Assembly: GCF_029664245.1 (NCBI RefSeq)
Contig: NZ_JANAIE010000001.1
Span: 310,001-374,000 of the forward strand
DNA length: 64,000 nucleotides
Direction: 5' to 3'
Source of the DNA: Profundicola chukchiensis
GTDB lineage: Bacteria > Bacteroidota > Bacteroidia > Flavobacteriales > Weeksellaceae
Each line of letters starts with the position of its first letter. Position 1 is the first letter of the stretch. Under the pieces are notes generated by a model. The model was given only the letters and a program-made list of their open reading frames with translations. It did not search any database and was not told the DNA's origin. This document shows positions 27,796 to 37,239 of this stretch, one piece after another. The translations under genes were made by a program, and so were the position numbers.

Positions 27796-27799
27796 CGCC

Positions 27800-28822
27800 A
27801 TGGATGATTATTTGAATCCGGACGATGAGTTCTTTCCTGAAGAGGAACTACAGCAGGAAGAAAAATTTAGACCACAGAGTTTTCAAGACTTTGCTGGTCA
27901 GGTACATATTTTAGATAATTTAGAAGTCTTTGTGAAGGCCGCCAAGCTTAGACACGAAGCGCTAGACCATGTGTTACTACACGGACCTCCGGGGTTGGGT
28001 AAAACCACTTTAGCACATATTATCGCCAATGAATTAGGCGTTGGAATTAAAGTTACTTCTGGTCCTGTTTTGGACAAACCGGGTGATTTAGCTGGGCTTT
28101 TAACTAACCTAGAAGAAAATGATATTCTTTTTATTGATGAGATTCACCGAATGTCATCAGTGATTGAGGAATATTTATATTCTGCCATGGAGGATTATAA
28201 AATCGATATCTTGATTGAATCAGGTCCTAACGCTAGATCGGTTCAAATCGATTTGAATCCATTCACATTGATTGGAGCTACCACGAGATCTGGTTTGCTG
28301 ACTGCACCTTTACGAGCAAGATTCGGGATTAATTTTAGGTTTGAATATTATAATGTTGAGTTATTAACTTCCATTATTGAAAGAAGTTCTAGAATTTTGA
28401 ATACGCCAATTGAAGAGCAAGCCGCCATAGAAATTGCTGGACGAAGCCGTGGTACACCTAGAATTGCGAATGCATTACTAAGAAGAACACGTGATTTTGC
28501 ACAGATTAAAGGAAATGGAAAAATCGATCCTGCTATCGCAAAGTATAGCTTACAAGCTTTGAAGGTAGATCAAAATGGTTTAGACGAAATGGATAATAAA
28601 ATTCTTCGAACCATGATTGAGAAATTCAAAGGTGGACCGGTTGGATTAACAACTATTGCAACTGCAGTAGCCGAAAACCCTGGAACTATTGAGGAGGTTT
28701 ACGAGCCATTTTTAATTCAAGAAGGTTATTTAATGCGAACTCCGCGTGGTCGTGAAGTTACGCAGAAAGCTTATGAACATTTAGGCATCAATAGACCTGA
28801 AGATCAAGGGAGATTATTTTAA
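27800..28822 (+). CDS. ruvB: Holliday junction branch migration helicase RuvB
   Basis: AAA+ motor that drives branch migration with RuvA. 340 residues from the ATG at 27800 ([12 protein letters not shown]). Walker A is [13 protein letters not shown] (about 61-73), Walker [10 protein letters not shown] (about 110-118), sensor 1 [20 protein letters not shown] (about 157-176), then the winged-helix domain ending [13 protein letters not shown]. An ATG 16 codons upstream exists but is preceded by no promoter and adds a non-conserved stretch. queG follows after 10 bases. Confidence 0.97.
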   Translation: MDDYLNPDDEFFPEEELQQEEKFRPQSFQDFAGQVHILDNLEVFVKAAKLRHEALDHVLLHGPPGLGKTTLAHIIANELGVGIKVTSGPVLDKPGDLAGLLTNLEENDILFIDEIHRMSSVIEEYLYSAMEDYKIDILIESGPNARSVQIDLNPFTLIGATTRSGLLTAPLRARFGINFRFEYYNVELLTSIIERSSRILNTPIEEQAAIEIAGRSRGTPRIANALLRRTRDFAQIKGNGKIDPAIAKYSLQALKVDQNGLDEMDNKILRTMIEKFKGGPVGLTTIATAVAENPGTIEEVYEPFLIQEGYLMRTPRGREVTQKAYEHLGINRPEDQGRLF

Positions 28823-28832
28823 AAATACTCCT

Positions 28833-29765
28833 ATGAAATCACCTGCCGATTATTCTCTACTCATTAAAGAAAAGGCCAAGGAACTTGGTTTTATGCATTG
28901 CGGGATATCTAAAGCAGGTTTTCTAGAAGAAGATGCTCCACGCCTAGAGAAATGGTTAAAGTCAGGTTTTCATGGAGAAATGGGTTACATGGAAAACCAT
29001 TTTGATAAGCGTCTAGATCCTACAAAGCTGGTTCCTGGAGCAAAATCTGTGGTATCATTAACCTATAATTATTTCCCTGAACAACAGCAAAGAGAAGATA
29101 GTTTTAAGATTTCAAAATACGCTTACGGCAAGGATTATCATTTTATTATTAAAGATAAACTAAAAGAATTTTTCCAGTGGATTCATCAGGAAATTGGAGA
29201 AATAGATGGTCGTGTTTTTGTTGATTCTGCTCCTGTTTTAGAAAGAGCTTGGGCTGCAAAAAGTGGTATCGGTTGGATTGGTAAAAATGCCAATTTATTA
29301 ACCAAACAAGTAGGTTCTTTCTACTTTCTAAGTGAACTTATCATTGATTTAGAACTTGCTCCCGACGGCCCAACTACCGATCACTGTGGAAAATGTACAG
29401 CCTGCATCGATGCTTGTCCTACTCAAGCCATTGAATCAGAAAGAGTTATAAATGGAAGTAAATGTATTTCCTACGCAACCATCGAATTAAAAAATCAGAT
29501 TCCATCGAGCTTTAATAATCACATGGAAGATTGGATGTTTGGTTGCGATATTTGCCAAGATGTTTGTCCGTGGAATCGCTTTTCCAAACCTCATCAACAG
29601 CCAGAATTCATAGCGAATGATGAGATTTTAAATTACTCCAAAAAAGAATGGACTGAATTAACACAAGAACTATTCAGTGAAATCTTTAGAAAATCTCCTG
29701 TTAAACGCACAAAATATGCTGGTTTAATGAGAAATATAGAGAAATTGAATCGAACTAATTCTTAA
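28833..29765 (+). CDS. queG: Epoxyqueuosine reductase
   Basis: Cobalamin-dependent iron-sulfur enzyme making queuosine in tRNA from epoxyqueuosine. 310 residues. The N-terminal half carries [24 protein letters not shown] (about 130-153), typical of QueG. The [4Fe-4S] ligands are in [16 protein letters not shown] (about 188-203) and [15 protein letters not shown] (about 235-249). It is downstream of ruvB in the same direction and probably co-transcribed. Confidence 0.96.
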   Translation: MKSPADYSLLIKEKAKELGFMHCGISKAGFLEEDAPRLEKWLKSGFHGEMGYMENHFDKRLDPTKLVPGAKSVVSLTYNYFPEQQQREDSFKISKYAYGKDYHFIIKDKLKEFFQWIHQEIGEIDGRVFVDSAPVLERAWAAKSGIGWIGKNANLLTKQVGSFYFLSELIIDLELAPDGPTTDHCGKCTACIDACPTQAIESERVINGSKCISYATIELKNQIPSSFNNHMEDWMFGCDICQDVCPWNRFSKPHQQPEFIANDEILNYSKKEWTELTQELFSEIFRKSPVKRTKYAGLMRNIEKLNRTNS

Positions 29766-29778
29766 ATTAAAACTTAGT

Positions 29779-30279
29779 TTATTTGTCCTCCTTGAATAAG
29801 GAACCACCCTTATCCCGTTTTTGTTCATTTTCAAAAACAGAATCAATTTTAAGTTTATCGCTGTCCGCCGCTTCGGTTGCAAGCTTATCTGCTAGCTCGT
29901 TCCACACATTTCCAGCGTGTCCTTTAACCCAAACCAACTTAACCGAATGTTGTCTATAAACTTTTAGGAATCTTCGCCAGAGATCTTCGTTCTTTTTACC
30001 TGCGAAATTCTTTTTCTCCCAGCCAAAAACCCATCTTTTATTCACAGCATCACAAATGTATTTGGAATCCGTAAAGATGGTAATATTAGCTCTTAAGACT
30101 TTTAATTTTTCCATAGCGATTATCGTCCCCATCAACTCCATTCGGTTGTTGGTGGTCATTCGATAACCTTGTGAAAATTCTTTTTTGTACTTTTTCTCGG
30201 GAACTAACAGCACTACGCCATATCCGCCTCTACCTGGATTTCCACGTGAAGAGCCATCCGTATAGGCTATAATTTGCAT
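29779..30279 (-). CDS. rnhA: Ribonuclease HI
   Basis: Cleaves RNA in RNA-DNA hybrids. 166 residues. The catalytic acidic residues are visible: Asp in IAYTDGSSRGNPGRGGYG (about 8), Glu in NNRMELMGTI (about 48), Asp in TIFTDSKYICDAV (about 71) and the late Asp in GNVWNELADKLA (about 134). A charged C-terminal tail of about 20 residues extends past the usual domain. It converges on queG and lies 3 bases after ribH. Confidence 0.96.
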   Translation of the reverse strand: MQIIAYTDGSSRGNPGRGGYGVVLLVPEKKYKKEFSQGYRMTTNNRMELMGTIIAMEKLKVLRANITIFTDSKYICDAVNKRWVFGWEKKNFAGKKNEDLWRRFLKVYRQHSVKLVWVKGHAGNVWNELADKLATEAADSDKLKIDSVFENEQKRDKGGSLFKEDK

Positions 30280-30282
30280 AGT

Positions 30283-30810
30283 TTAGTTTAAGCTAGGAAA
30301 GTCGTCGTAATCATTATCTGTTGCGCCAAATTCCACATTTAAATGTGCCATTTGAACGGCTGCAACAGCTGCTTCTACTCCTTTGTTACCATGCTTACCT
30401 CCTGCTCTATCGATAGATTGTTGCTCGTTATCGTCTGTTAAAACACAGAAAATAACAGGCACATCATAGGCCACGTTTAAATCTTTGATTCCTTGAGTAA
30501 CTCCTTGGCAAACATAGTCAAAATGAGCTGTTTCTCCTCTAATCACAGATCCAATAGCAATCACAGCGTCCACATAGTTTTCACACATCATTTTACTACC
30601 ATATACCAACTCAAAACTACCAGGAACATCGATTTGCAAGATGTTTTCCTCTAAAGCTCCTAAGTCTTTTAGGGCTTCAATAGCACCGTCTCTTAAAGCG
30701 TGCGTAATGTGATCGTTCCAATTAGAAACGACAATGCCAAACGTATAAGGTTCGGCACTGGGTAATTTATTTTTATCGTAATTCGATAAGCTTTTATTCT
30801 CTGTCGCCAT
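30283..30810 (-). CDS. ribH: 6,7-dimethyl-8-ribityllumazine synthase
   Basis: Penultimate step of riboflavin synthesis. 175 residues, slightly long at the N-terminus. Markers are GIVVSNWNDHITHALRDGAI (about 25-44), VPGSFELVYGSKMM (about 61-74), AIGSVIRGETAHFDYVC (about 85-101) and FCVLTDDNEQQSIDRAGGKHGNKG (about 122-145). Its start overlaps the stop of the upstream TPR gene by one base, so it is coupled to it. Confidence 0.97.
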   Translation of the reverse strand: MATENKSLSNYDKNKLPSAEPYTFGIVVSNWNDHITHALRDGAIEALKDLGALEENILQIDVPGSFELVYGSKMMCENYVDAVIAIGSVIRGETAHFDYVCQGVTQGIKDLNVAYDVPVIFCVLTDDNEQQSIDRAGGKHGNKGVEAAVAAVQMAHLNVEFGATDNDYDDFPSLN

Positions 30811-31511
30811 TATTTTCCGGCATATTTAAGCATTTCTTCTAATTTGGTAATTTCGCCATTACCCTCTGCATCAGCATGGTTTTTCAAGTATGATTGTACA
30901 GTTTTTAAACCTCTATCATAAGCTTGTAAATCTAATGCAAGAACTGCTGCTTTTTTAGTATAAATTTGTTGTAACACCTCTAATTTAGATGCATTGATAG
31001 CACCTTCATAAGCGTCTAAACCTTCTTCTTTTTTACCTAATTGCACTAAAGCATCACCTTTAACACCCATTTTCATTGCTTTCAAAGCTTCTTCTTTTGT
31101 TGAAAAAGAATTAACTCTGTCTAGTGCTTCTTGGTATTTACCTTCTTGGTAGAATGCAATAGCTGATTTGTATTTTGCAATATTAGCAACATCTGAACCG
31201 CTATACTCCTCGATGATTTGGTTGTATCCCATATATGAACCTGGGCTACCATCTAAAGCTAAAGCCATAGAATCTGACTCGAACATTTGATCTGCTGTAA
31301 CGATTTCTTTTTGTGCTTCTAAGTTTTTAGGCTCTTTAACGAACTTAAGGTAAGCAAAATAACCTACTGCAATTAAAATAAACGCACCGAAAACAATACC
31401 TAAAATCTTTGCATTCTTTTCAAGAAAGTGCTCTGATTGCTGTACTGTATTTTCCAAAGACTGAAAAGCCTCTTCCGTAGCGTATTTTTGTTCTTTTTTC
31501 TGTTTAGACAT
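30810..31511 (-). CDS. Membrane-anchored tetratricopeptide-type protein
   Basis: 233 residues from the ATG at 31511 (MSKQKKEQKYATEE). After a charged N-terminus of about 35 residues there is one membrane helix (ILGIVFGAFILIAVGYFAYL) and then a helical-repeat domain (YKSAIAFYQEGKYQEALDRV, KGDALVQLGKKEEGLDAYEGA) of TPR type, resembling YfgM-like proteins. It probably acts in protein quality control outside the membrane, though that is inference. The -7 element at 31541-31534 excludes a longer start. ribH follows with a one-base overlap. Confidence 0.88.
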   Translation of the reverse strand: MSKQKKEQKYATEEAFQSLENTVQQSEHFLEKNAKILGIVFGAFILIAVGYFAYLKFVKEPKNLEAQKEIVTADQMFESDSMALALDGSPGSYMGYNQIIEEYSGSDVANIAKYKSAIAFYQEGKYQEALDRVNSFSTKEEALKAMKMGVKGDALVQLGKKEEGLDAYEGAINASKLEVLQQIYTKKAAVLALDLQAYDRGLKTVQSYLKNHADAEGNGEITKLEEMLKYAGK

Positions 31512-31533
31512 AACTATAAAATCTATAAGACGC

Positions 31534-31541
31534 CAAAAGTA
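31534..31541 (-). promoter_or_regulatory. -7 promoter element of the TPR-ribH-rnhA unit
   Basis: TACTTTTG on the minus strand, 22 bases before the ATG at 31511. Confidence 0.6.
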
Positions 31542-31643
31542 CAAAAATTAACTATAATTGAAAGATTTATTTCTATCTAGTTAAAATTATAACTTTTAGC
31601 GTCTTATCTGAATATTGTCCCTATAGCGGGATTAGCTTATGTT

Positions 31644-32237
31644 TTAGAACCTATATCCAACACTTAGGTGTAATAATTTAGGCGTACTTTCTGTGTTAAA
31701 ATTAAAGTCATTATCTCTAACCCACTCAGTTTCTCTATCTCCTAATGGGAAGTCATATCTTAGATTAAGTGATAAATTATTTAACTCCACTCCAGCTCCT
31801 AGTTGAAAGGCTAAAGCGATTTCGTCTTGTTTAACGTTAGATAATTCATTCACGTCAATTTTATCATCGAAGTAATATGATAAAACAGGACCTGCTTGTA
31901 CATAACCCATTTTTAAAACGGTTGTACCCACACTCACAGGCACATCAATTCTTTTATAAGTAACCTCATAATCCTTTCTAGCACTATCCTCGAATTTTGA
32001 TTTGTAGTTCACATACATCACTTCGGGCTGAACATATAATCCAGTTAATGCAATTCTTTTGTAGACACCAATGTTATATCCCATTGATCCCTCACCCTTT
32101 GATTGATAAGCTTGGTCTACAGATTTAAACAATCCATCGTCGGCGTTATAGGTTAAACCACCTTTTACACCAAATCCTGATTGCGCAGAGAGTGATGTAG
32201 CCACGAATAAAACTAAAATACTGATAATACTCCTCAT
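31644..32237 (-). CDS. Small outer-membrane beta-barrel (porin family)
   Basis: 197 residues. Signal peptide MRSIISILVLFVATSLSAQS, then a barrel of eight or so strands in the OmpA/opacity style common in Bacteroidota (SGFGVKGGLTYNADDG, YKRIALTGLYVQPEVMYVNY, GYVQAGPVLSYYF, SLNLRYDFPLG, ending LHLSVGYRF with a terminal Phe recognised by BamA). The specific role is unknown. Confidence 0.88.
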   Translation of the reverse strand: MRSIISILVLFVATSLSAQSGFGVKGGLTYNADDGLFKSVDQAYQSKGEGSMGYNIGVYKRIALTGLYVQPEVMYVNYKSKFEDSARKDYEVTYKRIDVPVSVGTTVLKMGYVQAGPVLSYYFDDKIDVNELSNVKQDEIALAFQLGAGVELNNLSLNLRYDFPLGDRETEWVRDNDFNFNTESTPKLLHLSVGYRF

Positions 32238-32350
32238 AATTTTTTGTTTTTAGGTTGATTGAATATAATGAAATAACAATGCCAATCTCAACTTTTTAAG
32301 ACTTAAAATTAATTTGACATATGGAATTAAGAAATTAGAGCAAAAAAAGC

Positions 32351-33121
32351 TTATTTCCCTTCGCGAATAAGAGCTTCTCTTACTTTCTTCATTAAATCTG
32401 AATTGTACACAAAGTTGAATACATCTTCTTGTTCGGTATGCAAAATTTCTTGGTTGGTTCCTTCCCAAGCCTTTAAACCTTTGCTTAAGAATATAATTTT
32501 CTCACCAATCTCAATTACCGAGTTCATATCATGTGAGTTAATCACTGTAGTAATATTATATTCTTTGGTTAAATCTTGAATCAAATTATCGATCACCGTA
32601 GCCGTAGCTGGGTCTAATCCCGAGTTAGGCTCATCACAAAACAAGTATTTTGGTCTTGTAACCACCGCTCGAGCAATAGCTACACGTTTCTGCATTCCAC
32701 CCGAGATTTCAGCAGGATATTGTTTAAAGGATTCTTCTTTTAAATTTACTCGCTTCAATACTTCGTGGGCTCTGTCCATCATCTCCGAGCGTGACAAGTC
32801 ACTAAACATTTCTAATGGAAACATTACGTTTTCCTCCACCGTTAAGAAGTCTAATAAAGCGGAATATTGAAAAACTGTACCGATATTCTTGCGGCGTTCT
32901 TGCTTAGATTCCTTGGTATCATTAGCAGAATTATCACCATCATAAATAATCTCTCCACCTGTTGGCTCAAATAATCCGAGCAGACATTTAAAGAAAACTG
33001 TTTTTCCAGCTCCAGAAGAACCAATAATTAAACTCGTTTTTCCTTCCTCAAATGTGGTTGAAATGCCTTTTAAAACTTGAACATCATCAAAAGACTTTTC
33101 TAAATTATTCACCTCTATCAT
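32351..33121 (-). CDS. ABC transporter ATPase, MlaF-like
   Basis: ATPase of a phospholipid-type (MCE/Mla) ABC transporter. 256 residues from the ATG at 33121 (MIEVNNLEKSFDDVQVLKG). Walker A is IIGSSGAGKTVFFK (about 35-48), the signature ISGGMQKRVAIARA (about 142-155), Walker B YLFCDEPNSGLDP. Its ATG overlaps the permease stop as ATGA, so the two are coupled. Such systems move lipids between membranes to maintain outer-membrane asymmetry; the substrate-binding MCE protein is not in the window. Confidence 0.93.
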   Translation of the reverse strand: MIEVNNLEKSFDDVQVLKGISTTFEEGKTSLIIGSSGAGKTVFFKCLLGLFEPTGGEIIYDGDNSANDTKESKQERRKNIGTVFQYSALLDFLTVEENVMFPLEMFSDLSRSEMMDRAHEVLKRVNLKEESFKQYPAEISGGMQKRVAIARAVVTRPKYLFCDEPNSGLDPATATVIDNLIQDLTKEYNITTVINSHDMNSVIEIGEKIIFLSKGLKAWEGTNQEILHTEQEDVFNFVYNSDLMKKVREALIREGK

Positions 33122-33876
33122 ACCAATAACATTTGAGTTAATATCAAGTTCAAAACAATGATAACCACACAAGTCCAAACCACAGCGGTAGTACTTGCTC
33201 TACCCACTTCTAAACTTCCTCCATCTACATAAAATCCAAAATATGCTGGAATAGTAGCAATAACAAAAGCAAAAACCTCCATTTTAATGAAAGTATAGGT
33301 ATAAAACCAAGTATCAAAATCCATTTGAAGCCCTTCTACAAAATCTACGGTAGACCACTGACCCGTAATAGCACCCACCAAATAAGCTCCTAAAATACCT
33401 GTTACTAAACTCACCATAAGCAGAACAGGGTAAAAAAGAAGTGAGGCTATAATTTTTGGTAGAATTAAAAAGTTAGCCGCATTCACGCCCATCACTTCTA
33501 GAGCATCTATTTGTTCGGTTACCCGCATAGATCCAATACTGGAGGCAATAAAAGAACCTACTTTACCTGCCAGGATAATACACATAATCGTAGACGAAAA
33601 CTCCAAAACCAAAACCACTTTGGTTGCATAACCTACATACGCATCAGGAACAGGAAAGGCTGCTCCTTTAAAGTTTTGGTACATTTGTATGGCCAAAACA
33701 GCTCCCATAAATAGGGAAAGAAAGGCTGTTAAGCCCAAAGAATTGAAACCTAAATCGTGTATCTCTCTTATAATAAGCTTATAATACACCCTTGGATTCT
33801 TAGGAATCCTAAAGGAATCGCCTAATAGCATAAAATACTTGCCGATGGCTTTTAATGACGGAATCAATAAATACAT
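33118..33876 (-). CDS. ABC transporter permease, MlaE family
   Basis: 252-residue MlaE-type permease with five or so membrane helices: LGLTAFLSLFMGAVLAIQMYQ, VVLVLEFSSTIMCIILAGKVGSFIA (two membrane segments), the cytoplasmic SIGSMRVTEQIDALEVMGVN coupling loop (about 137-156, strongly family-specific), ILPKIIASLLFYPVLLMVSLVTGILGAYLVG, and a C-terminal VVWTCVVIIVLNLILTQ helix. First gene of the mlaE-mlaF-like pair; divergent from the SprT-like gene. Confidence 0.94.
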   Translation of the reverse strand: MYLLIPSLKAIGKYFMLLGDSFRIPKNPRVYYKLIIREIHDLGFNSLGLTAFLSLFMGAVLAIQMYQNFKGAAFPVPDAYVGYATKVVLVLEFSSTIMCIILAGKVGSFIASSIGSMRVTEQIDALEVMGVNAANFLILPKIIASLLFYPVLLMVSLVTGILGAYLVGAITGQWSTVDFVEGLQMDFDTWFYTYTFIKMEVFAFVIATIPAYFGFYVDGGSLEVGRASTTAVVWTCVVIIVLNLILTQMLLV

Positions 33877-33917
33877 AAAGCTAAATTACATTATTTAGCA
33901 ATAGCAGTAAAATTTAT

Positions 33918-33925
33918 TATTTTTG
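33918..33925 (+). promoter_or_regulatory. -7 element before the SprT-like gene, leaderless spacing
   Basis: TATTTTTG, full TAnnTTTG match, ending 4 bases before the TTG start codon at 33930. Confidence 0.55.
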
Positions 33926-33929
33926 AATC

Positions 33930-34532
33930 TTGTTTACAGAAAAATTAAATCCATATCTTATTCCTGGCGCATTAGAATACATCAATCTATGGTGTGATGG
34001 TTATCCGGTGCGTTTAGTTATAAAAAATGCCAGAACCACCAAGTTGGGTGATTACATCAAACGAGATGGCAAGCATCAAATTACCCTCAACCATGGTTTA
34101 GACAAGGCCTTAAGTTTTCATATTCTCACCCACGAAATTGCGCATATGCACGCAAGAGAAATGTATGGAAGAAGCATTAAACCTCATGGCCCCGAATGGA
34201 AGTCAATTTTTTCTAATTTAATTCTACAGACAATCCATTTATTTGAGCCAGAATTACAGACTATTTTAAAAGAGTTTGCCAAAAACCCAAGAGCTGGATA
34301 TTATTCTTATCGACCTCTAGCTGCCTATTTTCAAAAGAAAGAAAACGCAGAAGTTGTTCACCTACAAGACTTGCCGATAGGAACAGTTTTCAGAATTAAA
34401 GATAAAATATATAAAAAAGGGCAAAAGAGAAAAATACGATATCTTTGCAAAAATCTGGCGACGGGTAAGCAGTATAGCGTCCACCCTTTAGCGCCTATAA
34501 ATGAGATAATTGAAGATGGAAAAAGCGGATAG
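33930..34532 (+). CDS. SprT-like zinc metallopeptidase domain protein
   Basis: 200 residues. The HExxH zinc site is in HILTHEIAHMHAREMYG (about 68-84) with a further His in PHGPEWKSIF, as in SprT/Spartan-type proteins. The C-terminal part has a small beta domain (VFRIKDKIYKKGQKRKIRYLC). Only a TTG (33930) is available as start, since a stop lies two codons upstream and the next Met is deep in the domain. The -7 element 4 bases before it suggests a leaderless message. Its end overlaps manC by 17 bases. Confidence 0.85.
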   Translation: MFTEKLNPYLIPGALEYINLWCDGYPVRLVIKNARTTKLGDYIKRDGKHQITLNHGLDKALSFHILTHEIAHMHAREMYGRSIKPHGPEWKSIFSNLILQTIHLFEPELQTILKEFAKNPRAGYYSYRPLAAYFQKKENAEVVHLQDLPIGTVFRIKDKIYKKGQKRKIRYLCKNLATGKQYSVHPLAPINEIIEDGKSG

Positions 34533-35604
34533 TAAAAATACATATTGTGTGATCATGGCAGGGGGGATAGGAACGAGGTTTTGGCCATTGAGCACATCCA
34601 AATTTCCAAAGCAATTTCACGATGTCTTAGGTACTGGGCAGACACTTATTCAACAGACTTATAATAGGTTGAAAAAGATTACTGATGCCGAGCGAATTTT
34701 TGTCATTACAGATAAAATATATACCGATTTGGTGGCTAAGCAGTTACCAGAAATGGAGGAAATGCAAATTATAGCAGAACCTATGGGAATGAATACCGCG
34801 ATTTGTGCTTTGTATTCAGCTATGAAAATTAAAAAAATTAATCCTGATGCAAATATTTTATTGTGCCCATCTGATCACCTGATTATGGATGAGCAAAAAT
34901 TTGCAGAAAAAGCAGAATTAGCCCTTTCAAACCTTTCAAAAAATAATGGTTTATATACTTTAGGAATTGAACCCACACGCCCTGACACAGGTTATGGTTA
35001 TATTCAGTTTATCGAAAATGACCAAGAAATTAAAAAGGTTAAAACATTTACCGAAAAACCTAATAGAGAATTAGCTGAAAGTTTCTTGCACTCAGGTGAT
35101 TTCTTATGGAACTCGGGTATCTTTATTTGGTCGGCGGATACCATCATTAAAGCTTTTGAAACTTATTTACCAGACATGTATCAAAGTTTTAAGAACATTG
35201 AAGATGACATCAATACAGATAAAGAAGAAAAGCAGGTGAAAAAGATTTATCCTACGGTTCAAAAGATATCAATTGATGTAGGTATCATGGAGAAACATAA
35301 GAAAGTTTTTGTTCTTCCGTCTAGTTTTGGCTGGAGCGATTTAGGTACATGGACTTCTTTATATGAAAACCACGATCGCGACAAAAACCGTAATGCTGTT
35401 GTTGGAAATTGGGTTAGAATGTATGAATCTAAAGGTAATATGGTTCATGTTGAAGGTAAAAAAGCAGTTGTAATAGAAGGATTAGAGGACTATATTGTTG
35501 TAGATACCGAAAAATCTCTTTTAATCTGCCCATTGAACAGTGATCAAGAAGTAAAAAAATACGTGAATGATCTTAAATTAAACAAAGGAGAAAATTTTGT
35601 TTAA
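34516..35604 (+). CDS. manC: Mannose-1-phosphate guanylyltransferase
   Basis: Makes GDP-mannose for surface polysaccharide synthesis. 362 residues from the ATG at 34516. Nucleotidyltransferase signature CVIMAGGIGTRFWPLSTSKFPKQF begins near residue 11, with AEPMGMNTAICALYSAM, LCPSDHLI (about 113-120), FTEKPNRELAESFL, FLWNSGIFIW and SFGWSDLGTW (about 275-284). It lacks the isomerase domain of bifunctional AlgA/ManC forms. The start lies inside the SprT-like gene's 3' end. Confidence 0.95.
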   Translation: MEKADSKNTYCVIMAGGIGTRFWPLSTSKFPKQFHDVLGTGQTLIQQTYNRLKKITDAERIFVITDKIYTDLVAKQLPEMEEMQIIAEPMGMNTAICALYSAMKIKKINPDANILLCPSDHLIMDEQKFAEKAELALSNLSKNNGLYTLGIEPTRPDTGYGYIQFIENDQEIKKVKTFTEKPNRELAESFLHSGDFLWNSGIFIWSADTIIKAFETYLPDMYQSFKNIEDDINTDKEEKQVKKIYPTVQKISIDVGIMEKHKKVFVLPSSFGWSDLGTWTSLYENHDRDKNRNAVVGNWVRMYESKGNMVHVEGKKAVVIEGLEDYIVVDTEKSLLICPLNSDQEVKKYVNDLKLNKGENFV

Positions 35605-35636
35605 ATTTACTTCATAGATAAGTAATAAAGTTGAAC

Positions 35637-37076
35637 ATGACAGAAAACGATAAACAACCCCACGGTTTTATTACCGAGACCTTGGATTTCGTCAAAACTG
35701 TATTCAATATTCAGGAACATATTGATAAACAGCGTGCTCGTGATGAAATCTTAGCAAGCATTAACTTTAAGGGGATGGCTTCTTTCATTTTGATGGCTTC
35801 TGTTATGGTAGCTTCGATTGGATTGAATGCAAACTCTGTAGCAGTTGTAATTGGAGCGATGTTAATTTCACCACTTATGGGACCCATCGTTGGATTGGGA
35901 TATTCCGTAGCGGTGAATGACTGGGAAACCTTAAGAAGATCTCTTATCAACTTCGGGATTATGGTGGTTATTGCGTTATTAACCTCCACCATCTATTTCG
36001 CGCTTGTTCCACTCAAGTCTCTAACCATGGAACTTAGAGGACGTATTGAGCCAACTTCCCTAGATGTAATGATTGCGTTCTTTGGTGGTTTTGCTGGAAT
36101 TGCAGCTCTAAGTAGTAAAGTTAGAAATGCCAACGTAATTGCGGGTGTAGCTATTGCAACGGCACTTATGCCTCCTTTATGTACGGCAGGTTATGGAATT
36201 GCCATGGGTGGGGAGAAAATTGGATATAAAGACTTCACAGGTTTTGCGGCTGCGCTGAATGCTATGTATCTTTTCTTTATCAACTCGATTTTTATTGCTA
36301 TTGCGACCTTCTTATTTGCTAAACTTAGTAGGTTTCCTTTGGCTAAGTTCCAGAATGCTGAACAAGCTAAGAGAACCAACTGGATGATTGCTGGAGTTGC
36401 AATTATTACTATGATTCCAAGTAGTTTCATTTTCTATAAAATTGTAAATGAAGAGGTGTATAATGCTAAAGTCAGAAGGTTCTTATCAGAGGAAGTGGAA
36501 ACAACTTATACCAACGCCTTTTTTGATATTCACAGACCAACTTTCTCTAAAAATGATTCGATGAAAATTGTATCTATTTCTACAATTTCACAGAGAATTC
36601 CTCAGGAGGTAATTGAAAACTGGAATCGTGTTTTGCAATCGAAATATAAGATACAAAACACACAATTAATTGTACATCAGGGAGCTTTTGATGAAAACAT
36701 TATACAAAAGAAAGGAGAAGAGTTTATTCAATCTCTATATGCTTCTACAGGAGTTGAAATACAGAAAAAGGATTCAACCATTAATGCTTTAAAAAATCAA
36801 ATTTCTCGACTAGATAGTGACACTATTCCATTCTATACTATTTCAAGGGAGCTGAAATCTCAATACCCTAATTTACAACACTTTGGATATGCTATTTTCA
36901 ATTACAAGGATTATAATAAGAAGGGTAAAACTGTAATGCCGACCTTTATCATCACTTGGAATAACAAGTCTAAATCGAGAGCAACTGTTAGGCTTCAATC
37001 ACAAGACGAAGAAAGAATCAAATCATATTTAAAGGCTAGATTAAAACTCGATACAATTCAGCTTTTAAAAGAGTAA
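35637..37076 (+). CDS. DUF389 / TIGR00341-type membrane protein
   Basis: 479 residues from the ATG at 35637. The first about 270 residues hold a membrane bundle of roughly six helices (FKGMASFILMASVMVASIGL, VVIGAMLISPLMGPIVGLGYSV, INFGIMVVIALLTSTIYFALVP, VIAGVAIATALMPPLCTAGYG, NAMYLFFINSIFIAIATFLF, WMIAGVAIITMIPSSFIFY). The GAMLISPLMGPIVGLG stretch is the family hallmark. A long soluble tail (about 285-479) includes a short coiled-coil (IQKKDSTINALKNQISRLD). Function of the family is unknown. Confidence 0.9.
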   Translation: MTENDKQPHGFITETLDFVKTVFNIQEHIDKQRARDEILASINFKGMASFILMASVMVASIGLNANSVAVVIGAMLISPLMGPIVGLGYSVAVNDWETLRRSLINFGIMVVIALLTSTIYFALVPLKSLTMELRGRIEPTSLDVMIAFFGGFAGIAALSSKVRNANVIAGVAIATALMPPLCTAGYGIAMGGEKIGYKDFTGFAAALNAMYLFFINSIFIAIATFLFAKLSRFPLAKFQNAEQAKRTNWMIAGVAIITMIPSSFIFYKIVNEEVYNAKVRRFLSEEVETTYTNAFFDIHRPTFSKNDSMKIVSISTISQRIPQEVIENWNRVLQSKYKIQNTQLIVHQGAFDENIIQKKGEEFIQSLYASTGVEIQKKDSTINALKNQISRLDSDTIPFYTISRELKSQYPNLQHFGYAIFNYKDYNKKGKTVMPTFIITWNNKSKSRATVRLQSQDEERIKSYLKARLKLDTIQLLKE

Positions 37077-37227
37077 TTGATTCACTCTTTAGTTTTGAAA
37101 ACGCCAACGAATTGAATCATTGGCCTTAAGAAATTGACTTTAAATTAATTTCTACAACTTAGGAATAGAGCCATTTTTTATGTTTATATTTCTTGGTTCA
37201 AGATTAATTTCTTGCATTAAAAAAAGT

Positions 37228-37235
37228 TAACTTTA
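37228..37235 (+). promoter_or_regulatory. -7-like element of tdk, leaderless spacing
   Basis: TAACTTTA, one base from TAnnTTTG, ending 4 bases before the tdk ATG at 37240. Confidence 0.45.
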
Positions 37236-37239
37236 CCAC

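Noticed and set aside
32250-32468. 72-residue frame on the minus strand overlapping the MlaF-like gene end
   Set aside because: It lies largely out of frame in the ABC ATPase gene, has low-complexity content and no recognised pattern.
35711-35992. 93-residue minus-strand frame
   Set aside because: Antisense to the membrane bundle of the DUF389 gene; hydrophobic antisense frames are expected there.
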